Shown: positions 1-12,958, numbered from the stretch's first letter. The stretch is 64,000 nt of DNA from Epiperipatus broadwayi (GCA_028023455.1 JAQFVV010006256.1:1056001-1120000), one strand, 5' to 3'. The notes: a model not told the origin generated them from the sequence alone. Made by a program: numbers and translations.

Positions 1-199
1 GTAAAATCTCTTTTATTCTAACAAACTAAACATATTTATAAGTTAAATTACGAATTAACTAAACAGGAAAATACACACACACACCAATCCAGATAATGAA
101 TCGATTAACAAAAACAGATTAAGCAATTTAATAATGTCCCAAGATCTTGTATAAAATTCTTTATTAGAAAGTCCCTTGAATACGAAAAGTCTATATCAG

Positions 200-700
200 G
201 ATGGTAGTCTAAGCTTAGATAAATAATTGTTTGCAAACTTTTAAGTCACTATCAGGAAAATTTATTCTTAACTTACCGGTAAGTTCATGTAGGTTTATGG
301 GATCCCAGATCATGAGAATTTCCATTGGTCTCTCCTGCCGGCGTCTTTCATTATTGTTCCGTTCTATAGCTGGAGAAAAGGCACGGTTGTAGTGACCCTT
401 TTATTGCAAAAAGCGGTCTTCACAAGTCCCGTTTCCATGCTTGCGTGACAGCTTGGTACAGCAAGGGGCATACCTGTGTAGAAGTATATTTCTTGCCACA
501 GGTTATGCTCGTGGAAACCTCCAACTTTCAGAGACGTAACTAGAAGTTAAAGAGAAGACCAGATTGAAGTTGTCATCTCCTTTTATATCGCGCTCCATTT
601 TTGGAACTTCTGCGCACTCTTTGTCTTTTATCAGGTATAAGATAATAATCTTATACACTCTCTCTTAAATTTAAGTTACAAAGTTCTCTTTTTTTTTTAG
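200..700 (-). mobile_element. LTR-like fragment (promoter and poly(A) signal), minus strand
   Basis: This patch is visibly richer in G+C than its surroundings. Read on the minus strand it has a TATA motif (GATATAAAAGG, 579-589) followed about 175 bases downstream by AATAAA (400-405), the order expected of an LTR U3-R region. I see no matching partner LTR or adjoining coding region, so it would be a solo or truncated LTR. The termini are not certain. A host promoter fragment is the alternative. Confidence 0.35.
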
Positions 701-3700
701 CATTATTCTTCCATCTTTAATTAGCTAAAATATTTTTCTTTTAGCTTATACTTTTGGAATTCTTTTAATTTATCTGGATTAGTAATCTGTATGTCATTTA
801 TTCTTTCCAATTAGATAAAAAAAAATAAGAATGACAATTTTAACCTTCATTGCACGTTTTAACAAAAATTATACTAATCAAAAAAAAATCTAAATTTACT
901 TTTTTAGCTTTTACCAAATGCCAATATATTTGTAACGTATATAAATAAACGTTACAATATATATATATTCTAACCTTATCCGTGTGCATCTCACTTCCGG
1001 GCAATATCATATAAAATAAAAATGGGTTAGCTCAGTTACAGATTATATTTGGTTCAATGCAAATAATTAATAAATAAAATATTCTGCATTAATATTAAAT
1101 ATTCCACTAGCTCAAATTCAAAAATAAGAATAAGGTTCAGTCTATAAAATAAATAAATAAATATTTATTATTTCATGAGACTTAGAAGTGAAAATACAGG
1201 TGACAAGAAAGATTACATTGAGCCAATATCCCACAGGATACTACCTCAATGGCATAAGAACATTATCCCCCCTTATTACTATCTCAAATAAATAAACTTA
1301 TAGTATTCTTATGACTTTAATAAATCCTACTTATTAAGGTTAAACTAATAATTAAGTCTTAATCTTTTACCTACTATGATTTAACTCAATAAAATCTCAG
1401 GTTCATAAAACTATTCTAAGCTAATTAAAATTACTATAGTAAAACATGAGAAGGGATTTTTATGTCATACTCTATTACACCTAAACCAGTGATAATAATA
1501 ATAATAATATTCTTCATTGTATGAACTAATTCTGTATATCTTTTTCTTCACTATAATTTTATTACTATAATAAAATAATATAATATAATCTTTTATCTTC
1601 ATATAATAACGTAATAAATATGTGGTAGCTTTTGGTAATCTAAAAAATCAATGTGTGGCAATGGATAGCATTATAATTCAATGTACCATTATGATAACTA
1701 ATTTATGACCATAAGATAATATAAAATGTGATTACTTAAATAAATAAATACCAATAAAGTATACGAATTCTTAAGATAATTCTTTATTTATTTCTGTGCA
1801 AAAATTATGTTTGATTCTACTATTTTGGGTGTATCATGCGTTTGAATGGAAAAGAAACAGTCTTAACACACAAATTTTTGAAAAAAAAAAAATTTTAACA
1901 AAGTTTTATTATAACAATAAAAAAAAAAAATTTATTTACAGTATTTACACTGGATATCCTCAACTTACATCGTTCTACATTTTTTATTAATTAGTTATTA
2001 AAACAAATCAAGAATTTAATTAAGTCTTCATTCTGACTTAAAATAATAATAATAAAACAATACAATTTTTATTTATCTTTTTGATAACCTTTACGATAAA
2101 ATTACATTTTATTATACTAATTTTTAATATATCATATCTTGAAATATTATTTCACTATGCTTCCTTTTAAAAAAACATCCCTTGAAACATAGTACAGAAA
2201 AACAAAATAATAAGACGAATCGAGAGTATGGATCTTTTGAAAATAAACAATTTCCTTTTTGCAATGTTAAAAATATCATATCAAAATATCTACTGATAAT
2301 TTATTATTAGATTGCGTGCGTGGATGTCATTGTTTACTGCACTGTGATTATTAAATATAATACATCCCACTTAATATTACTATAATACTATATAGTTGTA
2401 ATCACTGATATATTCCCTATTATTAACTAAATATAAAATTGTATTTATGCTTATTGTTTATATCGTTTTACTTTATAACATTGTATTTTAAAAATATGCA
2501 ATATTCATTTAAAAATGAAATAAAATATTGAAAAGTTATTTAATATTCCAAAAGTAACTTTGCTTTACATATATTCCTGAAATTTATTTTTATTTTCCAA
2601 AATAAAAAATCTAAAAACATATTTTATGATTCTTTTTTTTTTTTTGATCCGTTGGATTTACAATCCCAATTTGCATAAACTATACTTCTTCTTACAAGTA
2701 AATGAATTTATCTCATTCAAACGATAGCATATCTTAAACTCTAAATGATCTATTATTTCCTTTACAATATACCATATTGTACGATGTAGTTACATTGGAA
2801 ATCTAGATAGCGAATAGATGAGTAGGCAAGGGAAGCAAAACTAGAGTATAACCCATAGCACATATCAGAGAAAAATACCATGGCACAGTGTATCTATAAG
2901 AAATAGAGGCATGACCTATTTTGTCTAATGACCAATATTATCAATGATGTTAAAGCTATTCCTTCAGCTTTATTAAAACATCAATACTTAAAGAAAAATA
3001 GACACTGTCCAAAATAAATATATCAGTCACAGGGCATTGTTAACTGTACTGTATATCCACTAAGATTATAAAATACTATTCATATTCCGTTATTACATCC
3101 TACCTTAATATCATCTCTTGGGTTCATGTTCATAATACTACAGCCAAGCCACTACCTTATCATCATTTCCTGAAAGATTTATCAAATCTTACATCGACAA
3201 AAAAAAAAAAACTAACTTGCATATTCAAAATAATAAACAAAATTCAATTCTAATTAGAGAAATCTTACTAATTCACAAGAAAAGTTTGCTTTACTTTCTT
3301 ATTCTATATTCTAAACACATACAAATCTGTCATATGAATCCTTTGAACATCCAATAATATGAAAGTTTTTAAAAGAATCACACAAATATTTATTATCATG
3401 TTGTGCTATATTACTAGAATAAAATTAAAGTATGCATATTCTCAAAATAAATCCTAATCTCATAATTTTAAAGGGTTGTATAAATGCGTTTGCATATAAT
3501 TTAACATTTAAACTTTACATTATAATTCATAGGCAATCTGCAAAAAAGAAAAACAAAACATACATCATAAAAATATATCAATATTCATTAACTATTACCA
3601 AGTGCTATTGACTTGTCATCACCTTGCAGTCTTCAGTTTTCCATCAATTAGATACAACATTGCATACATGAAAAAATACATCCATACACTTTTATTTAAA

Positions 3701-6110
3701 ATGTTCTTATTTAAATTATTAAATTATTCTACTATAAGATTCTAGTATTATCAATAAATTAATATTCATGTTCCTACTCTTATAAACCAAAATAATTACA
3801 TTTAAAAATTAATAAATGAGTTAAACTATTTACTTAATCTTCAGCTGAAACGACATTTTCTTTATAAAGTTCAAAATGCTTTTTATTTTCTCAAGAGTTT
3901 TTTTTTTTTAAATGTGCTCTTCAAGAGCAATTCTACAACCTCCCCTGTTGCTACGACGACGAACAAGACAAAATGTTTCTGGTGGTAAGTGTTGTATGAA
4001 CTTCCAGTATGAAAATCTCAGATTAAAAAAAAAAAAAAAATAATAAAAAATAATACGACGTTTAAAATCTTGAAAATTAAATAAAATAATCACCAATCCG
4101 TCCTGGAATAGTTTATAGAATAATAGTTTATGTTTCTATTGTCCAGAACGATGATAATTAAAACCATAATAAAATTATAACAGTTAAAAATAATTCCGTG
4201 AAGCTTCTATACTATAGTATTCCATATCTGCATAGTGATGCACTATTTTCCGTTGGCTTAGCTTAAACTATCCGGATAAATTATTTGCGCAATATTAAAT
4301 ATTTTCATAATTCCATACTTTATTTACTCATGTATTCCTTTTCTCTATAGGTTTCTTCTTTAATAAAATTTATTGCTACTTATTATCTATTTTCAGTGGT
4401 TTCCTTATTATCTTGAAATTCAGTTTTTAAAACAATTTTGTAAGTGCATATAACCCTATACTTCAGGTTTTATATAACATACGCTTTCGTAAATATTTCC
4501 ATTAGTCTTTACTTAAAAATAATTTCTTGCAAATATTTTAAATGTTTTCCTTCAAAAAGGATAAAACATTTATTCCTATAGCATTGTTTCCATAAAATTA
4601 TTATAAAACATACTTGTCATGTTACTTATTAATCTTGGACAAGCTTATCTTGCTGTTATATAAAAATAATGTGTACTTTATTTTTTTATCGGCAAATAGT
4701 TTTTCTATTAAGCTTCCTGTACAATGTCCATAAAATAATTTATTCACTGGAATAGTCCTCCATGTTAATATTATTAATATTACATTTACAATTGTTATGT
4801 TTATCCTTAAAATTTCCATTAAATACGTTTTAATTATCGGCATTTTCATATTTTTATTGCGAAGTAGATTAAATTTCCGATGAATACTCCTGGCAAAGAA
4901 CTTTAAAATTTAGCAAGGCATATTAAAATGAAGTTATTAAATATATTTTATATTACCCTCTCTTTGCAAATACTTTTAAATAAATGTCCTATTAGCTTTG
5001 CAAATAAATTGTACGAGAGCATTAAAAAATTGACTAAATAATAAAATTTAAAATTATTATCTCCTCGATAGCTTCTATACTTGATCACTAATACATTTGA
5101 TCACCCTTTGATACCCCCCCTGCAATGGTATTTATATCCTAGAAAATACCTCATCCTATTGGTTGATTCTTACTTTTTGTTTGATACCGAATTTGCATAA
5201 TGTTACATTCTTACACAATTAAATTTCAAAACAAAAAATATGACATATTATGACTTTAAAAATATTATTTAAAATATTAATTCTAAATCAATTATTACTT
5301 TACTAAATTGATTAAACATTTAAAATGACTTTTAAAACAATATTTAATAAATTTATCCCACCTTTAACATTTAATTTATCTACTTTATTTTGAAACAAAA
5401 TATTTAACTTTTATTAACTGTCTTTGTCTTATAATACTATTTTAAAACATTTTATATGACAAATTTAATATTTGCTTTTGTGATAGGTAATAATTATATC
5501 CAATTCTATAATGCAATTTTAAAATACTTTGAACTTGACTAATCTAATAACCATATATTATACGAGTCACATGATTGATATAACCAAGACAGACGGTATC
5601 TGATTTTCTGTCTGGGAATAAATAATAAATTGCAACACCTGTCATATAAAATAAAATAATACAGTAATACAAAATTTGGAAGAATAATTTAGAAAATATA
5701 GAATTAAATATAACTTTCACTACCATAAAACATACTTTTTAAAATATATGATATTAATTATAATTATTAAATATAATTTATAAAAATAAATATAACATTT
5801 ATTTAACTATAAGTTTAAGACTATTAAAATCGAACTTTTAAACATACTTTTAAATATTTATAGCTGTGTTATTTATTATGGCAGCTTTTATAACCATATG
5901 TAATAATATTTTTAGCTTTATTTAATTGTTCTTAAGTGATTTATCATAATTTTATGCATTACGTAATTTCATTTAGCTTTAAATTGTACTTTAAGATATT
6001 ATTAACACAATATAACTAACACATCAAGAGAACATATTCTAAAATTTAAAATTTTTAATAATTTACTGTGATGAGCTGATTCTGACCTATAGAAAAGGGC
6101 ACAATATATA
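700..6110. other. AT-rich DNA without recognisable genes
   Basis: This is about 5.4 kb of A+T-rich sequence with poly(A)/poly(T) runs and short simple repeats such as the TAA run near 1,495-1,508. The short ORFs inside it have low-complexity, Phe/Ile/Tyr/Lys-rich translations and no domain I recognise. I found no tRNA-like fold, transposon terminus or splice-bounded exon. Confidence 0.6.
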
Positions 6111-6115
6111 TATAT

Positions 6116-6620
6116 TGTGACAGAATGGGTTCGAACCCAGTCACAAATAATACTTTAATCGGTATTTAAACATATATGTAGATATATAATATTTAATTTT
6201 TATTACGTGGTAGTGTTTACAAATACACAAACACGGGGGGGGGGACTCTGTCATTTTGAAACAATGTATACATGTGTGTGACAAATGTGTGTATGAATGG
6301 GTTAAGTAGTTGAAAAGAGAGAAACGAGATCTTTGTTTCACGTTTGAAAAACTAGTGGTTTTCCGCAGAAATGAGATTTCACTTTCTTTTATGGACAATA
6401 AAAGCTGATAAAAGTTTTCACACATCAACCACATCTGATTAGTCAGATTGAAAACAGGAAGTGATATCAAAGGAAATTTCTAGAACAAATGGAGGGGCTA
6501 TAAAAGAGAGTCAACCATAATGCATTTTTGTCTTGGCCCTGCAGAGTTACAGCCGTGAACAGTAAATCGTAAATCCATAATATTAAAAGTTTTAATATTT
6601 TTTTTACGTAATGGTGGATC
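6116..6620 (+). mobile_element. LTR-like fragment starting TGTGACAG, with terminal hairpin and TATA box
   Basis: The segment opens with TGTGACAG, a start common in Ty3/gypsy LTRs. It has a promoter-like CTATAAAAG at 6498-6506, followed by more G+C-rich sequence that could be R/U5. Its first 30 bases form a perfect nested hairpin: TGTGAC, then the 14-base palindrome TGGGTTCGAACCCA (6126-6139), then GTCACA. A G10 run sits at 6235-6244. The 3' terminus is unclear (no clean CA end or primer-binding site), so the call is tentative. Confidence 0.35.
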
Positions 6621-8225
6621 CAAAAGAAATGTTGGGGTAAGAACATACCGTGTCGGATTCAAACCCCTAATTCCAACCAACTGTAGCTGCCTCGTCCATT
6701 AACATCAAGATGCCTTGGAATAAAATATAATTCCCAACATGAAACCAAGCTGAACCTCGTCAACCAACGAACATGAAGATCAGGAACCTTCGGATTGACT
6801 TACCTATGATGAACGGAACTCTTTAAAATAAATAAATCTGCTTCCACTAATTCCCCGGGGAACTCAGGTAAAGAACTTTAAGTACTGATTTTTTCCTTTC
6901 TTTTATAAAAAAGAAAATTATTACCGTCTAAATAAGTGAATGTGACAATCTAAGTTAATTTAATGAAATTTTTCTTAGTCCTATTTAATTGCGGACATAA
7001 ATAACGTAATTATTGTTGGAAGTCACATGAAATAAACTTTTCTTAGTATCGACCTTCACTACTTGATTATGTGTGATAAATCTATTGGAAAGAATGGCGT
7101 ATGTGTGCGTATAAAAATGACAGAGTCGTAATTTTTTAAATTTTTTTAATAATGTTAAATACAGAAAGAAAAGTAGAGTGTCAAATTATTTATTTATCTA
7201 AAAGATCAAAGAATAATAGTGATTTTTATAAGTCTTTAATAAAAACTGATTTGATAATGAATCTCAATCAAATCTTTTGTGATATTTATTTATAGATCCA
7301 TTTATTTATTTATTTTTATGTAAGTTTAAAAAGAACTCTTAACCCTATTTGTAACTACTCCCGGCTGTGATGCCACCCGACCATGAGACTGAGCTAGCCG
7401 ATGGTCAAAGCCCCTCTTACGTTATGTAAGATAGTGTTCTTGTTGGTAATATATTTACTTCGCGTAATTTTATATTCATATAAGAGTCCTTCGGATGACC
7501 ATAAATACCCATTGGGAATATATTAAAGTATGAGAACGAATCCAGAAGTTTTGAATAACAATATTTAAGTCAAAACCATTTTAATTAAATGTAAATACGT
7601 AGGCACATATGTTTGCTATATTGTAGATATATAGTCGGTAGTGTACTCCTCTATCTAGTGAGAGGTATGGGTTTTGTTATAATATATATATAATATCAAT
7701 ATACACATTCACGAAAGAGTGTAATTATACATCAGAGTTGTATTTATTAAATGATTTAATCTATTTCTATAATTACTTTCTTTAAGTTGGGGCAAAGTGC
7801 ATATTTCTTAATTTATTATTATATGTTCACTATATATATATATATATAGAGAGAGAGAATCAAAGTTATCTCATTTGAGAGCCAACGTTTGCGTGTTTAA
7901 GGCTGATGATCTGTAAGCTTACAGTATTACAATGGTGATTGTCCTAGCGAAAATTGTTGGTCTGGAAGATGATGAAAGATTCCATAACATTTTCACATAA
8001 GATAATCCATCCTAGAGGTTAGGTAGGTGATTCTAAAATTGATTGCATGAAAGTTCTTGCTGTTTGGAGTTTCGTGATTATTTCACTTGCTTGAAATAGA
8101 CAGCTAAAATCTCCATAGATAAATGTCAGGCAGGTTACAAAATAGCTGTACACTGGGCTGGTTTAACGAATCCACACAATTTTTTTACCCTAGGATTTTG
8201 ATGGAGTCCATTTTTATTAATTAAT
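6620..8225. other. AT-rich intergenic DNA with one G+C-richer patch
   Basis: This is mostly low-complexity A+T-rich sequence. The patch at about 7,335-7,430 is richer in G+C and on the minus strand contains GGCTAGCTCAGT, which resembles a tRNA A box. I could not find a B box at the expected spacing, so I do not call a SINE. A (TA)n/(GA)n run sits near 7,830-7,856. No coding region was recognised. Confidence 0.5.
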
Positions 8226-8400
8226 AAAATCACTTTATCAAATTTACATTCCACACTTTTTTCTCTCTAACAGTCACTTTTCCAAATTACTGCAAAAATT
8301 AAAATATATATATAAAATCACTTTATCAAATTTACTTTTCATGCTTCTTTCTCTAACGGTCACTTTTCCGAATCACTACAAAAATAAAAAATAAAAATAG
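8226..8400. repeat. Two-copy tandem repeat, about 88-bp period
   Basis: The sequence starting AAAATCACTTTATCAAATTTAC at 8226 recurs at 8314 and both copies run on through a shared TCACTTTTCC motif. The copies differ by several substitutions and small indels, so the duplication is not recent. No coding function is seen. Confidence 0.75.
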
Positions 8401-9660
8401 AGTTTTTTTTTTTTATCTCTCTTTCACCTCATTTTTTTTTTTATCCATACGCCGATGATCATAAGCTCAGGAATGCTTTTAGAATGATCAGGTTTCCATT
8501 GTTCCAAAATACTAAATGGCCAGTTCTTGGAATTCTGACGACCAGTGTAATTAACAGAAATCGCCCATAGCACAGCAATTCTTTTGATTACTCTCCAGTC
8601 TTATATGTTTAATTTGATTTCATTAAGAAACTTGCGCTATAACTTACGATAATAAACAAAAATATATAAAACGAAAAAATAAAATAAAATACAACTCCAC
8701 AACATAACTGCTTCGCTTCATCTTCACATTCAAATCTATCTGTTAGTAACTAATTCTATGCAACAATCACAACATGTGTAAATAAATATATGTGTATACA
8801 TTCATGCCTTTAAATGATTAATGTATTTCACTCACACTCTTTTGTAACAGGGTTCGAATGTATATCTATAAATTTTTTCGCATCTATTAATTTAATCCAT
8901 AATAATAATCGCAACAAACACTCTTTTGTAATCATTATTGCCTTTTACTTCCTTTGGTACCCGTATTCGACTGTTACAATACAGAATCTCACAGTAACTA
9001 ATATTAAAAAAGTCGTAACTATTTACCTATGTGCAAAAAACTAAGCTTCTCTAGAAGCATCAGAACACCAATCAGCCTAAAGAGCTGGGCTTAATAAATC
9101 AAGTTATTTTGTTTAATATGTGGTAAAGTATTAAAATATTGGAAATTAGTAAAAACAAACAATTTTCCTGTTCACACTAAAATATCTCTATGGCTATCTC
9201 TTTATCTAAGCATACAATGCCATCATACCATATATTGTTGTAAATATGAATCGAGTGATATTAGAAACTCACTGATAAACTTTAGTTTACAGTTTTTTCT
9301 TTCTGTGTTTTTCTACTGTAACATATCTGAATAACCACAGATATTGGTGATGTAATGTAAATGATGAAGATCAGTAGCATCATGAGATTATTTTTTAATG
9401 TCTATTTTCTTCTAAGATTTATCTTTACTTTATTAAATGTAAACTAATACAAGTACTATACTCATTTGCAATGCTAAGCAAAAATAAGTTAGCACATATC
9501 AACTTTCTTTCAAGAATCTTAGCTTGCCATTGTCAAATTTTTATAATCACTTTGGCTATTTATGTCATAGAGATCCTAAATTGTCACAAATAAAATTCAC
9601 AACCATTCATTATCTGGTTCTTTTCAGCATATAGGATTCTTTTTAACTGTTCATATTCTA
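8400..9660. other. AT-rich DNA without recognisable genes
   Basis: Poly(T) runs and simple A+T-rich sequence. The 76-codon ORF at 8,814-9,044 has no motif I recognise and is probably chance. Nothing else is supported. Confidence 0.5.
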
Positions 9661-9662
9661 AA

Positions 9663-9824
9663 GCAATAAAAGGTGCTTGTCTTGTAGATAAAGATGCCGT
9701 TGGATGGCGCCGTTTTCACGCTAAAATTATAAAATATGACCATTCCCGGGGCGTTGATTATAATAATTTTGCTGTGCTTTTTTGTAATGTGAAAATAAAA
9801 ACAGAACAAAATTGTCTTTTATAA
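9663..9824 (+). pseudogene. Short coding relic, related to the inverted fragment at 10.75-10.98 kb
   Basis: A 53-codon open stretch without an initiating Met ends in TAA. Its translation contains KDA, W, F-x-AK, then S..D and a late LFC. The minus-strand ORF at 10,754-10,978 shows the same order (KDA, W, F-x-TK, S..D, LFC) over about 45 residues, with visible DNA similarity around the shared AAAGATGCC. The two fragments face opposite ways and flank a repeat block. I do not recognise the protein family. The likeliest reading is two decayed copies of one gene, or the ends of one mobile element. Chance similarity in short peptides cannot be excluded. Confidence 0.35.
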
Positions 9825-9904
9825 ATATTATTTTTTATTAACATATACAATTTAAATGATAATAATAAATGTAAAATAAAATCAAATTACAATTTGATTC
9901 GTGT

Positions 9905-10050
9905 TTTTTCTATCATATATTTTTTAAATTGTGTTACGGCTTTTTTTTATCAATTTTCTATCGGATATTTTTTTACTTGTGTTACGGCTTTTTTTTATAT
10001 CAATTTTCTATCAGATATTTTTTTACTTGTGTTACGACTTTTTTTTGTTG
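9905..10050. repeat. 50-bp tandem repeat with GTGTTACGGC motif
   Basis: About two and a half units of 50 bases are visible: a TCAATTTTCTATC block followed by a T-run, GTGTTACGGC and another T-run, with the TCAATTTTCTA block repeating at 9950 and 10000. The units differ at few positions. It sits just left of the TTAGGG-like block at 10.2 kb, which shares a TTACGG element. Confidence 0.75.
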
Positions 10051-10208
10051 TTGTTGTTTAACTAAAAAATAATCGTAATAAAAAGTATAATTTCTTAGTC
10101 TATTTTTTATTTTTTTAGGCTTTGTTTTACTTTTTTTTTTTTTTACAAAGAGATATTACGGTTATTTTTTACTATAAATAGAATGACAATAAAAAGTAAA
10201 AGTTGTTA

Positions 10209-10270
10209 TGGTTAGGTTTAGGGTTAGTTTTACGGTTAGTTTTACGGTTAGGGTTAGTTTTAAGGTTAGT
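10209..10270. repeat. Interstitial telomere-like repeat (TTAGGG / TTTTACGG variants)
   Basis: GGTTAG occurs repeatedly on the + strand, interleaved with GTTTAGGG, GTTAGGG and GTTTTACGG variants over about 60 bases. Only part is exact TTAGGG, so this is a degenerate telomere-like tract, not a telomere. It may be a captured telomeric scrap or an unrelated GGTTAG-based satellite. Confidence 0.7.
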
Positions 10271-10753
10271 GTTCTGTTGTTTGTAATGCTAAAATAAAAA
10301 ATATAAAAATCGTAACCGTACTCGGACAAAAGAAAGAAACTCAAACTTTTTTAAACAAACGCATATAAATAACTTCTTTACTTATTAAACATGTTTATAA
10401 TATTTGCTTTTTATGAAATTTACAAAAAATCATGCATATTTTTACTTTTTTTACTGGATATTTTTTTGGTACCGCTCTTTTTTACTTCAAAAAATATACA
10501 CACGGTAGAATCTTCTTTGTCTCGTAGAATGTTACGAACAGTACGTTACTTGACACATTACCTAATTGCAACTCACTAAAAACATAGATCTTTAACATTT
10601 TCCCAATTAAAACTTCAATACAGTATGTTGTAAAAAGTCTTAGAATTATTACTTTAAAAAATCTGAACATTTCAATACTTTAAAATAAAAAAAAATCCAA
10701 TGAAAACAACATTTCCATCCAATTCAAATACAAACTCTCTCATCAAGCCGTAA

Positions 10754-10978
10754 CTATTTTATAAACTGTGCAAATTCGGAAAATGTATTTGCTGCTATGC
10801 GACATACATGCTGTACTGCGACACGACATAGCGGCCTGCATTCTGTAGCAGAACAAAAAAGTTGTATTATAGAAAACGCGGGTTTGAATGTGTCGGCCGC
10901 GGAAACAGCATTTTTATGTGTTTTAGTGCGAAAACCGTGCCATAGAGGGGCATCTTTAGCTATCAGATGAATACTCAA
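10754..10978 (-). pseudogene. Unrecognised 74-codon ORF, inverted partner of the 9.66-kb relic
   Basis: The ORF is in a locally G+C-richer patch and encodes a Cys-, Ala- and Thr-rich peptide beginning MSIHLIAKDAPLWHGF. The KDA..W..F motif, an S..D pair and an LFC motif match the + strand fragment at 9,663-9,824 in the same order. Its second half (CRPLCRVAVQHVCRIA) has no counterpart there. No signal peptide, membrane segment or known domain is apparent. I do not recognise the family, and it is probably part of a decayed mobile element. Confidence 0.35.
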
Positions 10979-11439
10979 TAAAATATTGATTTTTTATTTC
11001 TTACATTCTAAATCAATAAATTCATCAGTCAGTCACTAATACTTAAATTTTTATTTCATGCATTCCAAAATCTTAAATTCACCTGTCAATCACTCATTCT
11101 TAAATAAGTGGGTTAATATTAGTCCAAAAAAGTTTATATTACTAAGTAATGTTAACTTTTTTCGAAAAAAGTACTTATCATTAGTTTAATTATCTAATTT
11201 CGTTTTATATTAAAATTAGATTTTTTAATTATTGGTATTCAAAATTCACTCAAAAATAAAGTATTAGTCTTATTCTCATGTATAGTAAAAAGGTAATTGT
11301 TTTTTGCTCCTAGCTATTTGCAGTATCATCTCTGAATCAATGTATGTATGAATTACATGGCAACCTAGCTTAACTATTCACTATAAAAATTTTAAGGTAT
11401 TAGAGTGTCTGGGCATGAAGTACTACATGAAATGTGACA
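10979..11439. other. AT-rich spacer
   Basis: A+T-rich sequence between the 9.7-11.0 kb repeat block and the mariner relic. It probably includes the 5' untranslated end of the mariner, but I could not define a terminal inverted repeat. Confidence 0.4.
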
Positions 11440-12420
11440 ATGTGGAACAATATGGTAATGTTTAATTTAGTTTTAAATTGTGGAGAAAATACTATTGAAA
11501 CCTTTGAAATCATTCATATTGTATATGGCAGTGAAGCTGCGAATCATAAGCATATTTTCAAATGATTTACAAGATTTTGTAATAGCAAGAAGAACATTGA
11601 GCAAGATCCATGGACAGATGCAGCAAAAACAACTGGAAACAAAATATCAAAAAATTGCCAAAATTCTTAGAACTGATAGCTGTGTGTCTGTCAGATTTAT
11701 TGAAGAATTCAGTGGCATTCCCAAAAGCACTATCCATCGTATTTTAATACAAGATCTGAAAAAGGAAAAAGGTGTGTACATACTTTATGTCTCACTTATT
11801 GACAATTAACCAAAAAGATGTCAGAATGAAGCATTGCGAAATTTGGATCTAGAATTTTTATACATATACTAGATAATGAGATGCATTTGTTTCCAATATG
11901 AGCCATCAACCAGAAGGAAAACAAAAAATTGCAAATGCAAAGTAAATGCTAACTATTATGTAGATATTTTGAATCATTTGTGGGCCAAAATTTTGTGAAA
12001 ATATCTGAATAATGCAAGCAAGTCTCTTTCTTGTGCATTTTTTGCACAGTAATGTTCTGGACTACTGTGTCTAGATTGTGCAAGATTTTTGACCTAAAAA
12101 ACATTGTTGTGCTTAAGCATCCACCCTATTCTCTGATTTAGTACCTACTATTTTTTTGTTATTTTTAAAATTAAAGTTGGCCACGGAGAAAAACCCATCA
12201 TGATTCACTTCAAGATGTTGAGAATCTTGGGATAAAGTTTTTGCAGATGATTATGACTGAGAATTTTAAATACTGCTTTAAACAATGTCATTGCTTTCTA
12301 GCAGTGTATTGAGTCTTAAGAGACTATTTTAAAGAATTGGTAGTAGAAACAAAACAAATCATGCTTTGTGTTTATTTCACATTAGTCACTTTTTATTGGG
12401 ACACGTGTGTATATAATCTA
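11440..12420 (+). pseudogene. Mariner-family transposase relic
   Basis: Translations in shifting frames follow a mariner transposase from end to end. First comes an N-terminal segment (GENTIETFEIIHIVYGSEAA). Next is an HTH with the family-typical IPKSTIHRIL (about 11,715-11,745), then DLKKEKG. Later come an L-DNEMHLF stretch where the first catalytic Asp lies, a KHPPYSLI stretch equivalent to HPPYSPDL (about 12,115-12,140) and a C-terminal FYWDTCV. Several frameshifts and in-frame stops separate the pieces, so the gene is dead. The longest open piece is 11,480-11,809. I could not identify terminal inverted repeats or a TA duplication. It lies just 5' of the condensin exons on the same strand, presumably inside an intron of that gene. 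Confidence 0.75.
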
Positions 12421-12958
12421 GCAGACAAAAGCTCTATACATATTGCCAATCAGTGCAAGCTAGAGTAATGGTGATTATGTGATGTTTATTGGTTTACATA
12501 TAATGTACTTTGTGAGATAATTGTACTTGCCCAAATTATATAGAAATAAATTTAATTTTGTACATAAATAAAAATTTAAAATTAGAAATTTTATTATGAA
12601 TGTACATGCTGCATCATAATATTTACATTTAGGACTCTTGTTTATGCATAGACACTTTAGATATTATCTTGGGACATGCTGATATAAAGGGCCCCAAAAG
12701 TTTAAATCTGATAAAAAGTTTTTAATATGTTACAAATTTTATCGTAATTGAAGGTCTTGCAAATTAGTAATATCTCGAGCCTCTAAAACTATATAAGTAT
12801 GACCTTATGCGCATGTGGATTTTTATTAAGTGATATATAGATTATAAAACTTAGAATAATACATTGCTAATAACATAAATGCATATGTATTAATAAGCAA
12901 TTGCCTAGTAATAAACAAGTGGCATTTAATTTTGTAAATCTTTATATTGCCTATTTAG
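12421..12958 (+). other. AT-rich presumed intron of the condensin gene
   Basis: A+T-rich sequence between the mariner relic and the acceptor AG at 12,957-12,958. I found no further exon here. The preceding donor site and upstream exons of the gene were not recognised anywhere in the window. Confidence 0.45.

Noticed and set aside
1796-1990. Lysine/tyrosine-rich 64-codon ORF
   Set aside because: It arises from poly(A) runs; no domain and no coding-like composition.
7335-7430. tRNA-derived SINE suggested by an A-box-like GGCTAGCTCAGT
   Set aside because: No B box at the right distance, no A-rich tail and no target duplication could be found.
11480-11809. 109-codon ORF as a host HTH transcription factor
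   Set aside because: The sequence on both sides continues the mariner transposase in other frames, so it is the N-terminal part of a dead transposase.
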